Assembly (NCBI RefSeq): GCF_006937785.1
Contig: NZ_SJEE01000013.1
Location: 62,001-126,000, forward strand
Length of the DNA: 64,000 nucleotides
Direction: 5' to 3'
DNA from: Pseudanabaena sp. UWO311
GTDB lineage: Bacteria; Cyanobacteriota; Cyanobacteriia; Pseudanabaenales; Pseudanabaenaceae
Part shown: positions 9,350 through 18,373 of the stretch, piece after piece
How positions within the stretch are numbered: position 1 is the stretch's first letter
How the letters are laid out: every line of letters begins with the position of its first letter
Made by a program: the position numbers and the translations under genes
The notes under the pieces: model-generated
Database searches by the model: none
Told to the model about the DNA's origin: nothing
The model's input: only the letters and a program-made list of their open reading frames with translations

Positions 9350-10603
9350 CTACTGGTATTTTTTGAATACTAACGTTACATTGTGACCGCCAAAACCAAA
9401 TGAGTTAGAAGTCGCAACATTGATCGTCATTGGACGAGACTTGTTAGGCACATAATCTAGATCGCAATCTGGATCAGGATTTTCTAAGTTCATCGTGGGC
9501 GGCGCGATATCATTTTTTACTGCCAAAACTGTCGCCACTGCCTCAATGCCACCAGATCCACCGAGCAAATGACCTGTCATCGACTTAGTGGAACTTACGG
9601 CAACCTTGTAGGCATGATCACCTAAAACTTTCTTAATAGCCTTAGTCTCAGTACTATCATTTGCGGAAGTACTCGTACCATGAGCGTTGATATAGTCCAC
9701 CATCTCAGGTAAAATATCGCCATCCTTGAGCGCAAGAGTCATCGCTCTCACTGCACCTTCACCATTTGGAGAAGGCGAGGTCATATGATAAGCATCGCAG
9801 GTGCAGCCATAGCCCACGATTTCTGCATAGATTTTTGCTCCACGCGCTAGAGCATGTTCCAGATTTTCAATAATCAAGATGCCTGCACCCTCACCCATCA
9901 CAAAGCCATCACGATCTTTGTCAAAGGGACGGGAAGCATGAGCTGGATCATCATTACGGCGAGACATGGCTCTTGCTGATGCAAATCCTGCATAGCCAAG
10001 GGGAGTAATCGCTGCCTCAGTCCCACCACAGATCATTGCTTGAGCAAAACCACTTTGCACTAGACGAAATGCATCGCCGATCGCATTAGAGCCAGCAGCA
10101 CAAGCAGTCACGGTACAGGAGTTGGGACCCTGAGCACCCGTATGAATTGCCGTCAAACCTGCCGCCATATTGCCGATCATCATCGGAATCATAAATGGAC
10201 TACAACGGCTTGGACCCTTAGTACGAATAATTTCATGCTGATCTTCTAGTACTTGCAAGCCACCAATTCCAGTACCTAGCAAAACCCCAATTTGAGGCGC
10301 ATTAAGTGGCGTTATTTCCAGATTAGCATCGCGTAAAGCTTGGATACTGGCGCTCACACCAAATTGAGCAAAGCGATCCATTCGCCGAGCTTCTTTGGCA
10401 GGTACATAGGCAAGCGGATCAAAATCTTTTACTTCGCCACCAACTCGACATTCGTGATCGGTCGTATCAAAGCGAGTAATTTCTGTAATTCCGTTTTTGC
10501 CATCGACTAGACCTTGCCAGTATTCTTCGACCGTGTTACCGATCGGTGTGATTGCACCTAGTCCAGTGACAACGACGCGAGAGAGGGGCTGAGGGTTTTG
10601 CAT
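9350..10603 (-). CDS. fabF: 3-oxoacyl-[acyl-carrier-protein] synthase II
   Basis: A 417-residue cytoplasmic condensing enzyme that elongates acyl-ACP with malonyl-ACP in fatty acid synthesis. The thiolase-fold triad is visible: C168 in TVTACAAGS, a histidine in NAHGTSTSAND (about 309) and another in SMTGHLLGGSG (about 346). The N-terminus VVVTGLGAITPIGNT is typical and the length is standard for FabF. acpP lies 84 bases upstream on the same strand, the usual acpP-fabF pairing. A hairpin lies between the two genes and may set their relative expression. Confidence 0.97.
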   Translation of the reverse strand: MQNPQPLSRVVVTGLGAITPIGNTVEEYWQGLVDGKNGITEITRFDTTDHECRVGGEVKDFDPLAYVPAKEARRMDRFAQFGVSASIQALRDANLEITPLNAPQIGVLLGTGIGGLQVLEDQHEIIRTKGPSRCSPFMIPMMIGNMAAGLTAIHTGAQGPNSCTVTACAAGSNAIGDAFRLVQSGFAQAMICGGTEAAITPLGYAGFASARAMSRRNDDPAHASRPFDKDRDGFVMGEGAGILIIENLEHALARGAKIYAEIVGYGCTCDAYHMTSPSPNGEGAVRAMTLALKDGDILPEMVDYINAHGTSTSANDSTETKAIKKVLGDHAYKVAVSSTKSMTGHLLGGSGGIEAVATVLAVKNDIAPPTMNLENPDPDCDLDYVPNKSRPMTINVATSNSFGFGGHNVTLVFKKYQ

Positions 10604-10639
10604 TTCGTTTGGAATCAGTATGTCAAAAATTTTAAGAAC

Positions 10640-10674
10640 ATAAAAGCTTTGTCGCTGAGCAACAAAGCTTTTAT
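10640..10674 (-). terminator. Hairpin between acpP and fabF
   Basis: A 13-bp perfect stem (10640-10652 with 10662-10674) with a 9-base loop lies 13 bases past the acpP stop. It can act as a partial terminator that gives excess acpP mRNA over fabF; that role is inference. Confidence 0.65.
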
Positions 10675-10687
10675 CTAAAACAATTGC

Positions 10688-10924
10688 TTAAGCAGCTTGT
10701 TTACTGTCAATGTAATCAACGGCGTTCTGCACGGTGGCAATTTTTTCTGCGTCTTCGTCGGGGATTTCAACGCCGAATTTTTCTTCCAATGCCATAACCA
10801 ATTCGACGGTATCGAGAGAGTCAGCGCCAAGGTCGTTCGCAAAGCTAGCTTCAGGCTTAACTTCGGCTTTATCAACGCCTAATTGTGATGCAACGATGTC
10901 TTGAACTTGCTCAAAGGTACTCAT
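10688..10924 (-). CDS. acpP: Acyl carrier protein
   Basis: A 78-residue acidic protein that carries acyl chains on a 4'-phosphopantetheine arm during fatty acid synthesis. The modified serine is S36 in [19 protein letters not shown], the family signature. Length and four-helix pattern are normal. It is the first gene of an acpP-fabF pair on the minus strand. Confidence 0.98.
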   Translation of the reverse strand: MSTFEQVQDIVASQLGVDKAEVKPEASFANDLGADSLDTVELVMALEEKFGVEIPDEDAEKIATVQNAVDYIDSKQAA

Positions 10925-11062
10925 TTACTTATTCTCTGCTTACAACCAATAAAACTTTTTAGCGTTTTTAATTTTATCGGATAAAGGTAGCTGTATATAC
11001 ACGATCGCAAATAACTATCGAAAAATTCAATTTTTAATCAAATATTTCGGCTGACTTTCACT

Positions 11063-11125
11063 AAACGTAAACCCAAGATCTATACCGCCCGCGTAGCGGG
11101 CGGTATAGATCTTGGGTTTACGTTT
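11063..11125. repeat. 30-bp perfect palindrome, GTA loop, overlapping glutaminase stop
   Basis: Arms 11063-11092 and 11096-11125 are exact reverse complements around GTA. The core ATCTATACCGCCCGC-GTA-GCGGGCGGT is shared with elements at 4898 and 40473. The right arm includes the stop codon (11118-11120) and the last codon of the glutaminase gene, so its left arm is an inverted copy of coding sequence. Confidence 0.92.
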
Positions 11126-11978
11126 CTTCGCGCCCTAACCCTAAAACATAGTTTTTAATCTGTCGGATTAAAAATATTCCTGAGACTGAATTACCAGTCG
11201 CATCAAGAGCAGGACTATAACAGGCGATCGCTGCTTGAGCAGGAATAATCGATAGTAAAGCACCGCTAATACTGGACTTGGAAGGAACTCCTACATTCTG
11301 AGCAAATTCTAATGACGACTCATACATGCCGCATTGGGTCATAATCTCCAGCACGATTTGGATATTAGGCGATTGCTGAGTATCAATTAATAAAGTCCCA
11401 ATTTTCGCGAGATCTTGAACATTGCCTCGCAAACAACAAATTTCTTCATAAACTGCAAGTGCTTGAATAGGATTAGCAATTATTCCCAGATTTTTAAGCT
11501 GATCGGCGATCGCTAAATTTCGACGATCAGCAATTGATCGCACTGAAGCTAAGACTTCCAAATCAAGCTTTAAATCTGTGCCCAATCGCTGATTAAGCCA
11601 ATTCTGGAGGGATTCACTAGATTCCAATAGCGATGACAAGGCGATCGCGCCGCTATTAATCATCGAATTTTTGGGTTTCCCATCAGGAATCGCATTAAAC
11701 GGCTCAGATGTTGCTTGACTATCAACTAACCGAAAAACCTTTTTAGAGCCTTGTGTCTCTAGCAAATAAAGCAGCAAAAATGGCTTAATTACACTCATCA
11801 ATGGAAAAGTTAACTCTAAGTCACCAGCCATCAGATGATCACCATTAATTTTTTGGATGGCGATCGCGATCGCCTGTGGATCAGCCTTAGCTAGGAAGGG
11901 AATATAGTTTGGTAGGTTTCCCTTGGCTGATTCTTGTCGTGCTGATTTGAGCCATTGTTGAAGATCATGTTCGAGCAT
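11118..11978 (-). CDS. glsA: Glutaminase (serine-dependent, beta-lactamase fold)
   Basis: A 286-residue enzyme of the GlsA/YbaS family that hydrolyses glutamine to glutamate and ammonia. The catalytic S-x-x-K pair is S62 and K65 (PLMSVIKPF); the substrate-binding asparagine block SMINSGAI (N107) and the late GVPSKSSISGALLSIIP block are present. It is slightly shorter than the E. coli enzymes (about 310) and diverges in the middle part (RNLAIADQLKNLG). It is the second gene of a minus-strand pair after cpcS, with a 36-base gap. Its stop codon is inside a 30-bp palindrome. Confidence 0.87.
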   Translation of the reverse strand: MLEHDLQQWLKSARQESAKGNLPNYIPFLAKADPQAIAIAIQKINGDHLMAGDLELTFPLMSVIKPFLLLYLLETQGSKKVFRLVDSQATSEPFNAIPDGKPKNSMINSGAIALSSLLESSESLQNWLNQRLGTDLKLDLEVLASVRSIADRRNLAIADQLKNLGIIANPIQALAVYEEICCLRGNVQDLAKIGTLLIDTQQSPNIQIVLEIMTQCGMYESSLEFAQNVGVPSKSSISGALLSIIPAQAAIACYSPALDATGNSVSGIFLIRQIKNYVLGLGREET

Positions 11979-12014
11979 TAAAATATTTTTTCCAATAAGT
12001 TATTGCATCTGCAC

Positions 12015-12599
12015 TTAGTTTTGCCTTGCCAAGTTTCTTTGTAGCATTGCCTCTAAATCTACTTCTCCAACACAACGTCGCTCAGAACAATAGGTCATTA
12101 AATAAACACCATTATTCATGCGTACCGTACTCGCCCGCACACGAAAATCATCAGTAATAAACCAGCAGCGCTCTTGCCCCTGATTATTGTCATATTCAGT
12201 ATCAATAGTCAAAATGCCATCATCACCAAACCAATAGCGGCTGACAACAGGGATTCTTTCGACATAGCCTTGACTTCGCAATAATTTGCCCGATCGCCCC
12301 GTCACATCATCTGGTACATCGACTAAAATTGCGGCGTGGTCAGGATTTGGCTCCGCACCACCCTCCTCATGGGCTTGCCACATAAAGCTAGCACCACAGG
12401 AGGCGATCGCTAAATCAATGCCCTGTGAATCACAGATTTTTTGTATTCGATCATCTTCTTTTGTGACCAACTTGACATGAATCTTTGACTCCCCAGATTC
12501 GTCAGCGACGCTATCAAAATGATGTACGGTGCGGTGAATGAACCAAACTCCTTCACTTTTTTTAAAGAAGTCCATCATTGTCATCGGTGGTACAAGCAC
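12015..12599 (-). CDS. cpcS: Phycobiliprotein lyase, CpcS/CpeS family
   Basis: A 194-residue lyase of the CpcS/CpeS family, ten-stranded beta-barrel proteins that load bilins on conserved cysteines of phycobiliprotein subunits. Recognised by MMDFFKKSEGVW, the HHFDSVADESGES segment, GKLLRSQGYVE, PVVSRYWFGDDG, TEYDNNQGQERCWF and the C-terminal TYCSERRC. GTG 12599 has AAGGAG eight bases upstream and is annotated, but related proteins begin near ATG 12584 (MTMMDFF), which lacks a good ribosome site. Which subunit is served is not decidable here. With cpcT at 5.05 kb this is the second lyase in the window. Confidence 0.88.
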   Translation of the reverse strand: MLVPPMTMMDFFKKSEGVWFIHRTVHHFDSVADESGESKIHVKLVTKEDDRIQKICDSQGIDLAIASCGASFMWQAHEEGGAEPNPDHAAILVDVPDDVTGRSGKLLRSQGYVERIPVVSRYWFGDDGILTIDTEYDNNQGQERCWFITDDFRVRASTVRMNNGVYLMTYCSERRCVGEVDLEAMLQRNLARQN

Positions 12600-12626
12600 A
12601 GGGGCAACTCCTTAAAAATAAAATCC

Positions 12627-12673
12627 AATAATCCTTACAAAGCTTTGTTTTGCAACGCTTTGTAAGAATTATT
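12627..12673. repeat. 17-bp inverted repeat, GCAACGCTTTGT type
   Basis: Arms 12627-12643 and 12657-12673 match at all but one position; loop TTTGTTTTGCAAC. It is in the leader of the cpcS gene and belongs to a group of hairpins here whose loop or flank carries CTTTGC/GCAACGC. Confidence 0.7.
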
Positions 12674-12745
12674 TGTCATTGCTTACTTTAAAGAAAGTTA
12701 GCGTAAATTGCGATCGCAAAATCCAGATTTTTGCTTAAACCTATG

Positions 12746-12798
12746 AAGAACCAATTTTTTGTGCCGTGGCTTCGCCTCACCACAAAAAATTGGTTCTT
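12746..12798. repeat. 18-bp perfect inverted repeat
   Basis: Arms 12746-12763 and 12781-12798 (AAGAACCAATTTTTTGTG and complement) around a 17-base GC-rich loop containing GGCTTCGCC. It is upstream of the pentapeptide-repeat gene. Confidence 0.8.
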
Positions 12799-12871
12799 TG
12801 TTTTACTGCTAGTTCAGTTTATGATCATTTTTTTAGAGTTTTAATAAAAATTTGAATGATTTCACAAAATT

Positions 12872-13663
12872 ATGTCCAAACTTGCTCAAGAAGAAGTTTT
12901 AGCAGCCATCAAAGCAGGTACTCCTTTAAATAAAAAAGACTTATATCAGATCGATCTCAGTGGATGTGACCTCCAAAAAGCTGACCTGCAAGAAGCAACT
13001 CTGATCCGCGCTAATCTTAGTTTGGCAAATTTAAGCGAAGCCAATCTTAGTGGAGCCGATCTGCGTAGTTCTGATCTTCATCAAGCCTTACTTCAAAAAG
13101 CCAATCTACAAGGAGCTTATTTATATCGTGTCAATCTGAGTGGGGCTGATCTCAGTGAAGCAAATTTGACCGAGGCAAAGCTGCAAGGAGCAAGATATGA
13201 TAGCGCAACTATTTTTCCTGAGAACTTCGCTTATAAATCCTCTGGTGCGATCGGGCCCAGTGCAAGCTTGAATGGTGCAGCACTTAATACGGGTAATCTC
13301 AGAGATGCAGATTTAAAAAATGCAAATTTGATGGGCGCTTACCTTGGGGGCGCAGATTTAACAGGAGCTAACTTAGCAGGGGCAAGACTTGTTCAAGCTG
13401 ATTTAAGAAAAGCTATTTTGACAGGTGCTTATTTACAAAAAGCCAGATTGAATGGGGCAAATTTAGCTGGATCTGATCTCCGCGCAGCCGATCTAACTGA
13501 TGCTGATTTTGAGAAATTTGAAAGTATTGCAGGGGCAGATTTCACTAATGTTCAAGGACTAACTGATGAGATGCGATCGCGACTGCTTAATCATCCGCGA
13601 CAAGAGCTAGAGACACTCAATCAATTGACTCTCAAGACGACATTAGCTAGCCTAACCAAATAA
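12872..13663 (+). CDS. Pentapeptide-repeat protein
   Basis: A 263-residue protein built largely of A(D/N)Lxx repeats, which fold as a right-handed quadrilateral beta helix. Two repeat blocks (about residues 28-108 and 145-215) are split by a non-repeat stretch around 108-140 containing a YDSATIFPENF motif, common in cyanobacterial members. The N-terminal 25 residues (EEVLAAIKAGTPLNKKDL) and a short C-terminal tail flank them. No signal peptide or membrane segment is seen, so it is probably cytoplasmic. The biochemical role of most cyanobacterial members is unknown. Confidence 0.92.
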   Translation: MSKLAQEEVLAAIKAGTPLNKKDLYQIDLSGCDLQKADLQEATLIRANLSLANLSEANLSGADLRSSDLHQALLQKANLQGAYLYRVNLSGADLSEANLTEAKLQGARYDSATIFPENFAYKSSGAIGPSASLNGAALNTGNLRDADLKNANLMGAYLGGADLTGANLAGARLVQADLRKAILTGAYLQKARLNGANLAGSDLRAADLTDADFEKFESIAGADFTNVQGLTDEMRSRLLNHPRQELETLNQLTLKTTLASLTK

Positions 13664-13736
13664 AAATCAAAATCAAACTAAGGATAGAGGGTCGATTTAG
13701 CCTCAACATCCTTGGCTTGATTTTAAATATCAGTCC

Positions 13737-13862
13737 AGCAATTCTCATTATAAAATCGTTTTTTGAAAGCCCACACGGTAGGCTTTCAAAAAAGCCAATT
13801 TGGGTGATTCTAGCGTCGAAGGCGCTAGAATCACCCAAATTGGCTTAATAATGAGAATTGCT
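13737..13862. repeat. Nested palindrome: outer stem enclosing two hairpins
   Basis: An outer 15-bp perfect stem (13737-13751 with 13848-13862) encloses hairpin A (13759-13771 with 13781-13793, 13 bp) and hairpin B (13793-13815 with 13823-13845, 23 bp, loop TCGAAGG). As single strand it would fold into a three-armed junction. It fills the gap between the pentapeptide and porin genes. Confidence 0.9.
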
Positions 13863-13944
13863 AATATCAGCCAAATATGCCTTTGACATCTAAGGCTAAG
13901 AAGTTTACGCTTATGTATAGGTGTAGTATGAGGATGGTATTTAG

Positions 13945-15594
13945 ATGTTTAAGGTAAAAAGTTATTCTGTTGGTTTAGCTGGACTGTCTTTCTTAACAGC
14001 TCTATCTGTGTCTCCAATTCTCAGTCATGCGGAAACAACGACATCTTCCGCAAGTGTTGACGCGTACAAGGCTATTCAGCTAACCCCTGCCACTAAGCAA
14101 GCTCAAAATGTCACATCTGTTTCACAATTAAGTGATGTGAAACCAACGGACTGGGCTTTCACAGCTTTGCAATCTCTTGTCGAACGATATGGCTGCATTG
14201 CAGGATATCCAGATAGAACTTTTCGGGGCAAACAAGCCACAAGCCGCTATGAATTTGCCGCAGGTTTGAATGCTTGTCTCGACAAAATCAATGAAATCAT
14301 CTCTGCAGGGCTAGCTGACAAAGTAAGTAAAGAAGATTTAGCTACTTTACAAAAGCTTCAAGAAGAATTTGCGGCTGAACTCGCTACCTTGCGTGGTCGT
14401 GTTGATGCCCTTGATGCCAAAACTGCCAAACTAGAAGCACAGCAATTTTCGACCACGACAAAACTCACTGGAGAAGTGATCTTCTCAGCAACAGCAGGTA
14501 GTGGCGGTCCTACCAACGCTACATCAAACATTACTTTAGGCAATCGTACTCGCCTTGTCCTCAATACCAGCTTTACAGGTAAAGATTTACTGAGAACTCG
14601 TCTCGAGGCAAGCAACAACCTTGCAGCAGCTAGTACGGGTAACTCAAGTAGCCTTGCCTCACTATTAGGAACAAACACCGCCAGAATTGGACCGGGTCCA
14701 GCCAGTTCCTTTATAGACAATTCATTTGCTCTCAGCCTTCTTGATTATAAGTTCCCTATTTTTGACAACAAGGTAACTCTTTACGTTGCCCCTATTAGCT
14801 TCCCTGATGAGTTCTTTACTGTCCTCTCACCAGTAGCAAGCAATGGTCAAGGATCGATTTCTCGTTTTGGTCGTTTTGATCCCCTGATGCGGATTGCTGG
14901 CACATCTTCCCTATTTGCCTTTGATTGGAAAGTTTCCGATCAGTTCAAAATCCAAGCTGGTTATGGTTCATCCAATCCAGCTTCTCCATCACCTGGTGCA
15001 CAGGGTGGATTATTTGGTGGTTCTACAATTGCTCTAGTTCAGCTTTTATTCAAGCCTGCCGAGAATCTAGATGCTTCTGTTACCTATGCGAATACCTATC
15101 AGCAGTTTGGAGGTAATGGCAGAAGTTCTCTAGGTACTGGTCTAACCAGTTCTGAATTTATTACTACCGACGGTACTAATGCTGTAAATGGTTCAACTAG
15201 AGCTAACTCGATCGCGGGTAACTTGGCTTGGAAAATCACTCCCAAAATCTCTTTCCATACTTGGGGAGCCGTGATTTTTGCAGATGCAGTTAATACTTCT
15301 GCCTCGACAACCTTCACCAGTTGGATTGCAGGTTTGACTTTCAATGATTTATTCAGTGAAGGTAGTGCAGGAAGCATTCTATTTGGACAACCGATTAATC
15401 GCACGTCTGCTAGTGGCTTGGCAACTTTAGGTTCAGTTAACTCAACTCCATATCATCTAGAACTTTTCTATCGCTATCGTCTCAGCAAAAATATTAGCAT
15501 CACCCCTGGTGTTTTCTGGGTATTTAACCCTGAAGGTGTGAGTACTAATCCGACAGCAACAGTCGGTGTCATCCGCACAACGTTTTCTTTCTAA
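13945..15594 (+). CDS. SLH-domain outer-membrane porin (iron-uptake porin/OprB-like)
   Basis: A 549-residue outer-membrane protein of the cyanobacterial Som/iron-uptake porin group. A Sec signal peptide ends near residue 29 (SPILSHA-E). An SLH domain follows (about 62-115: VKPTDWAFTALQSLVERYGCIAGYPD...TSRYEFAAGLNACL), which anchors to peptidoglycan-linked polymer. A coiled coil at about 125-165 leads to a carbohydrate-selective-porin-type beta barrel ending in an aromatic residue (TTFSF), as needed for outer membrane assembly. Members pass small ions and solutes. The solute is not deducible. Confidence 0.93.
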   Translation: MFKVKSYSVGLAGLSFLTALSVSPILSHAETTTSSASVDAYKAIQLTPATKQAQNVTSVSQLSDVKPTDWAFTALQSLVERYGCIAGYPDRTFRGKQATSRYEFAAGLNACLDKINEIISAGLADKVSKEDLATLQKLQEEFAAELATLRGRVDALDAKTAKLEAQQFSTTTKLTGEVIFSATAGSGGPTNATSNITLGNRTRLVLNTSFTGKDLLRTRLEASNNLAAASTGNSSSLASLLGTNTARIGPGPASSFIDNSFALSLLDYKFPIFDNKVTLYVAPISFPDEFFTVLSPVASNGQGSISRFGRFDPLMRIAGTSSLFAFDWKVSDQFKIQAGYGSSNPASPSPGAQGGLFGGSTIALVQLLFKPAENLDASVTYANTYQQFGGNGRSSLGTGLTSSEFITTDGTNAVNGSTRANSIAGNLAWKITPKISFHTWGAVIFADAVNTSASTTFTSWIAGLTFNDLFSEGSAGSILFGQPINRTSASGLATLGSVNSTPYHLELFYRYRLSKNISITPGVFWVFNPEGVSTNPTATVGVIRTTFSF

Positions 15595-15637
15595 TAAATT
15601 TAAAGGCACTCTAAGCGTACCTTTAATATAGCAATCC

Positions 15638-15690
15638 CAAATAATTTATGAGTGTGCGTCTCAAAGGGGCGCACACTCATAAATTATTTG
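15638..15690. repeat. 21-bp perfect inverted repeat after the porin
   Basis: Arms 15638-15658 and 15670-15690 (CAAATAATTTATGAGTGTGC and complement) with an 11-base loop, 44 bases past the porin stop. It could act as a terminator. Confidence 0.85.
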
Positions 15691-15762
15691 ACCTCACAAA
15701 TAAATAAGGATTACTATATTTATTGTGATAATTTGATTAAAACTTTGATGGAGTAATCAGCT

Positions 15763-16212
15763 ATGACCACGATCGCAAGCCAAGACCAAAACCTTGCTAC
15801 GGTAATGAAAAATGATGGTGTTGCCAAAGCTAATACCCATGACAGTATCAATCGTATTTTTAATCGTTTAGAAGATATCAAAAAAGAGATGGGGGAGCCA
15901 TCTTGGTCAGTGCGCCTCATTTATACCGACATGATGAGTGCCGTCATGATCTGTCAAAAGCCAGGGGAAAGCAATCGCACTCACTATCATGCTAACGAGG
16001 ATGAGTGGTGGGTAATCATGGAAGGCGAACTAGAGTGGGATGTGGATGGACATGGAGCTTACCGTGCTACTAAGGATGACATCATTTTTGTACCCCGTAA
16101 GGTAATTCATAATATTCGTGTTGTTGGTGATAAACCCTCGATCCGTTTAGCAATTGGGAAACCTGATGTAAACCATATTTTTGTAGAAGATCACGTTTTT
16201 GCTCACACTTAA
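15763..16212 (+). CDS. Cupin-domain protein
   Basis: A 149-residue protein with one cupin barrel. Motif 1 gives metal ligands H74, H76 and E81 (THYHANEDEWWVIMEGE), motif 2 gives H116 (VPRKVIHNI), a full set for a mononuclear metal site, so a dioxygenase- or isomerase-like reaction is possible. Its substrate is unknown. It lies 70 bases before an SDR dehydrogenase gene on the same strand, with a weak ATGAAGTG/CACTTCAT hairpin (16218-16247) between them, and starts a block of metabolic genes reaching to 20 kb. Confidence 0.85.
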   Translation: MTTIASQDQNLATVMKNDGVAKANTHDSINRIFNRLEDIKKEMGEPSWSVRLIYTDMMSAVMICQKPGESNRTHYHANEDEWWVIMEGELEWDVDGHGAYRATKDDIIFVPRKVIHNIRVVGDKPSIRLAIGKPDVNHIFVEDHVFAHT

Positions 16213-16282
16213 AAGGAATGAAGTGTATGCTAAGCGCGGCACTTCATCATTCATAAAACACTTAAATTAGTTGATTTAGCTT

Positions 16283-17044
16283 ATGACTAAACCCCATGAA
16301 TTCCCCCACGACTTCAAGGGAAAAGTCGCAATTGTTACTGGGGCGAGTAGCGGTATTGGTCAAGCCGTATCTGAGGCGATCGCACTTTATGGAGCGCATA
16401 CCGCGTTTATCTCTCGTAGTGGCGCTGAGGCGATCGCTTCAGAACTAAATGCAACAGGTAAATCGGCATTGTCAATTCCCTGTGATGTTTCTGATGAAGA
16501 TCAAGTCAAAGCTGCGATCGCTACAGTTTTCCAGAAATATGGGCAGATAGACATTCTAATCAACAATGCAGCGATTAACCAAATTGCCAAGATAGAAGAT
16601 ATTTCCCTTGAGGATTGGAACAAAGTCATGGCAACAAATCTCACCAGTCAGTTTCTCTGCTGCAAACATGTAGTCCCCATCATGAAGCAGCAAAGAAGTG
16701 GGAAAATCGTCAATGTCTCATCGATCGCAGGACATTTTCGGAGTAAATTATCAGGCATTCATTATGTGGCTTCTAAGGCAGGGTCGATAGGCTTTACGAG
16801 GCAACTTGCCTATGAGCTAGCCCCTTTTCAAATTAATGTAAATGCTATTTGTCCCAGCCAAACCTACACGCCGATGCTAGCGGCAACATTACCACCAGAA
16901 GCAGAACAAAAGTTAATTGATTCAATTCCTTTAGGTCGAATCGCCTCGATGGAAGAACAAGTAAATGTAATTTTATTTCTAGCATCACAACTATCTAGCT
17001 ATATGACAGGTGCGATCGTTGATGTAAATGGTGGACAGTTATAA
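16283..17044 (+). CDS. SDR-family NAD(P)-dependent oxidoreductase
   Basis: A 253-residue classical short-chain dehydrogenase. The cofactor-binding TGASSGIG is at 19-26, the NNAA structural motif near 94, the catalytic serine in VSSIAGH (about 146) and the Y161-x-x-x-K165 pair in YVASK. The fold resembles FabG and sugar or polyol dehydrogenases. The substrate is not recognisable; neighbours (cupin, AEC permease, 2-hydroxyacid dehydrogenase) suggest a sugar- or hydroxy-acid pathway. Confidence 0.9.
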   Translation: MTKPHEFPHDFKGKVAIVTGASSGIGQAVSEAIALYGAHTAFISRSGAEAIASELNATGKSALSIPCDVSDEDQVKAAIATVFQKYGQIDILINNAAINQIAKIEDISLEDWNKVMATNLTSQFLCCKHVVPIMKQQRSGKIVNVSSIAGHFRSKLSGIHYVASKAGSIGFTRQLAYELAPFQINVNAICPSQTYTPMLAATLPPEAEQKLIDSIPLGRIASMEEQVNVILFLASQLSSYMTGAIVDVNGGQL

Positions 17045-17214
17045 AATGCAGATTATAGATATCTTCGACTTTTTCTGTAGCAACAACAAATAACTATGTC
17101 TCTTCTCGAAAAGGTCGGGACATCTGTAAATCCACACTTTTCTCTATTTTTCCTACCTAATAAACACTCACCTCTTTTTCAGCTTTCACACTTAGTTCCT
17201 ATGGTTGAAATTTT

Positions 17215-18237
17215 ATGTTCACTTTAGAAAACCCTCTCGTCATGCTCTACGTGAGGTTAATTGGATGGACTCTTTTGGGGTATGTCTTAGGCAAACTCCT
17301 CCCAAAGATTTTCACCACTTACCTCGGTAAAGCTCTGCTGTTTGTAGGAGTTCCGATTAGTATTATTTCTTTCCTCCGTCAAGCAGATCTATCGGGATGG
17401 ATCGTGATTGCTCCAACTACAGCTTGGGTTGCGATTCTAGTAGGGGCTGGACTAGCTTGGATTTGGATCGATCTTGGTGTAAGTGACGAAAGATTTAGTA
17501 AGTTATCGAGAGGAATTACTTCTAGAGAAAAAAATCTTGAAACCTCGCCAAGTATGGATGCCACTTTAGAAAATGACAGTGCTTGGTCAGGTGCAACTCA
17601 AGGTAGTTTCCTGCTTGCTATGACCCTAGGCAATACTGCTTTTATGGGATATCCCGTCAGTCTTGCTCTCGTGGGTCCACAATATTTTGCTTGGTCGTTA
17701 TTTTATGATTTGATTGGCTCTACGATCGCAGCCTATTCCGTTGGGATCGCTCTCGCTAGCCGTTATGGCAGCATGTCTAGCGGTCAGAAGAAGCCCAATC
17801 CATTTGTATCAATGGCTAAGACCCCTGCATTATGGAGCTTGCCGATTGGAGTAGGGATGAGATTTGTTCCCTTGCCTACAATAGTTTCGGGTGGCATGAG
17901 CACAATCGCATGGACAACTGTGACTTTGTCATTGGTAATGATTGGGATGCAACTAAGTCAGTTAAAAACCCTGCGCAATGTCAAAAAAGCTCTTACTTGT
18001 CTATCGATCAAAATGCTACTTACTCCACTTGTAGTTGGGACAGGGCTAATGTTCTTTGGCGTAACTGGAGAACCACGTATGGCTATGGTTTTGCAAATGG
18101 CAATGCCACCAGCCTTTTCGACTCTTGTAATTGCCCAAGCTTACAATTTGGATCGTGACTTAACAGTTACGACCTTAGCTTTTGGTGTAGTTCTTTTACT
18201 GTTTACTATACCTATTTGGTTGTGGCTATTTTCTTAG
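17215..18237 (+). CDS. AEC-family transporter (auxin efflux carrier-like permease)
   Basis: A 340-residue inner-membrane protein with about nine to ten hydrophobic helices, of the AEC family, whose bacterial members move organic acids such as malate. A hydrophilic loop at about residues 90-125 (DERFSKLSRGITSREKN) splits the two halves, and the C-terminal half shows the family repeat ending in VLLLFTIPIWLWLF. Direction and substrate are not deducible. The gap of 170 bases before it shows no other gene. Confidence 0.82.
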   Translation: MFTLENPLVMLYVRLIGWTLLGYVLGKLLPKIFTTYLGKALLFVGVPISIISFLRQADLSGWIVIAPTTAWVAILVGAGLAWIWIDLGVSDERFSKLSRGITSREKNLETSPSMDATLENDSAWSGATQGSFLLAMTLGNTAFMGYPVSLALVGPQYFAWSLFYDLIGSTIAAYSVGIALASRYGSMSSGQKKPNPFVSMAKTPALWSLPIGVGMRFVPLPTIVSGGMSTIAWTTVTLSLVMIGMQLSQLKTLRNVKKALTCLSIKMLLTPLVVGTGLMFFGVTGEPRMAMVLQMAMPPAFSTLVIAQAYNLDRDLTVTTLAFGVVLLLFTIPIWLWLFS

Positions 18238-18373
18238 AAATCCTAAACCGAAAAATATTTATTTTACCTAATCTTTATGTGAAAAATAGTTGAATATATC
18301 AGCCATAATTATGTAGACGTACGGAGAAATTCTTGACAGAATTGATAAAGTCAACCTAGGAACCAAAGAAAAT

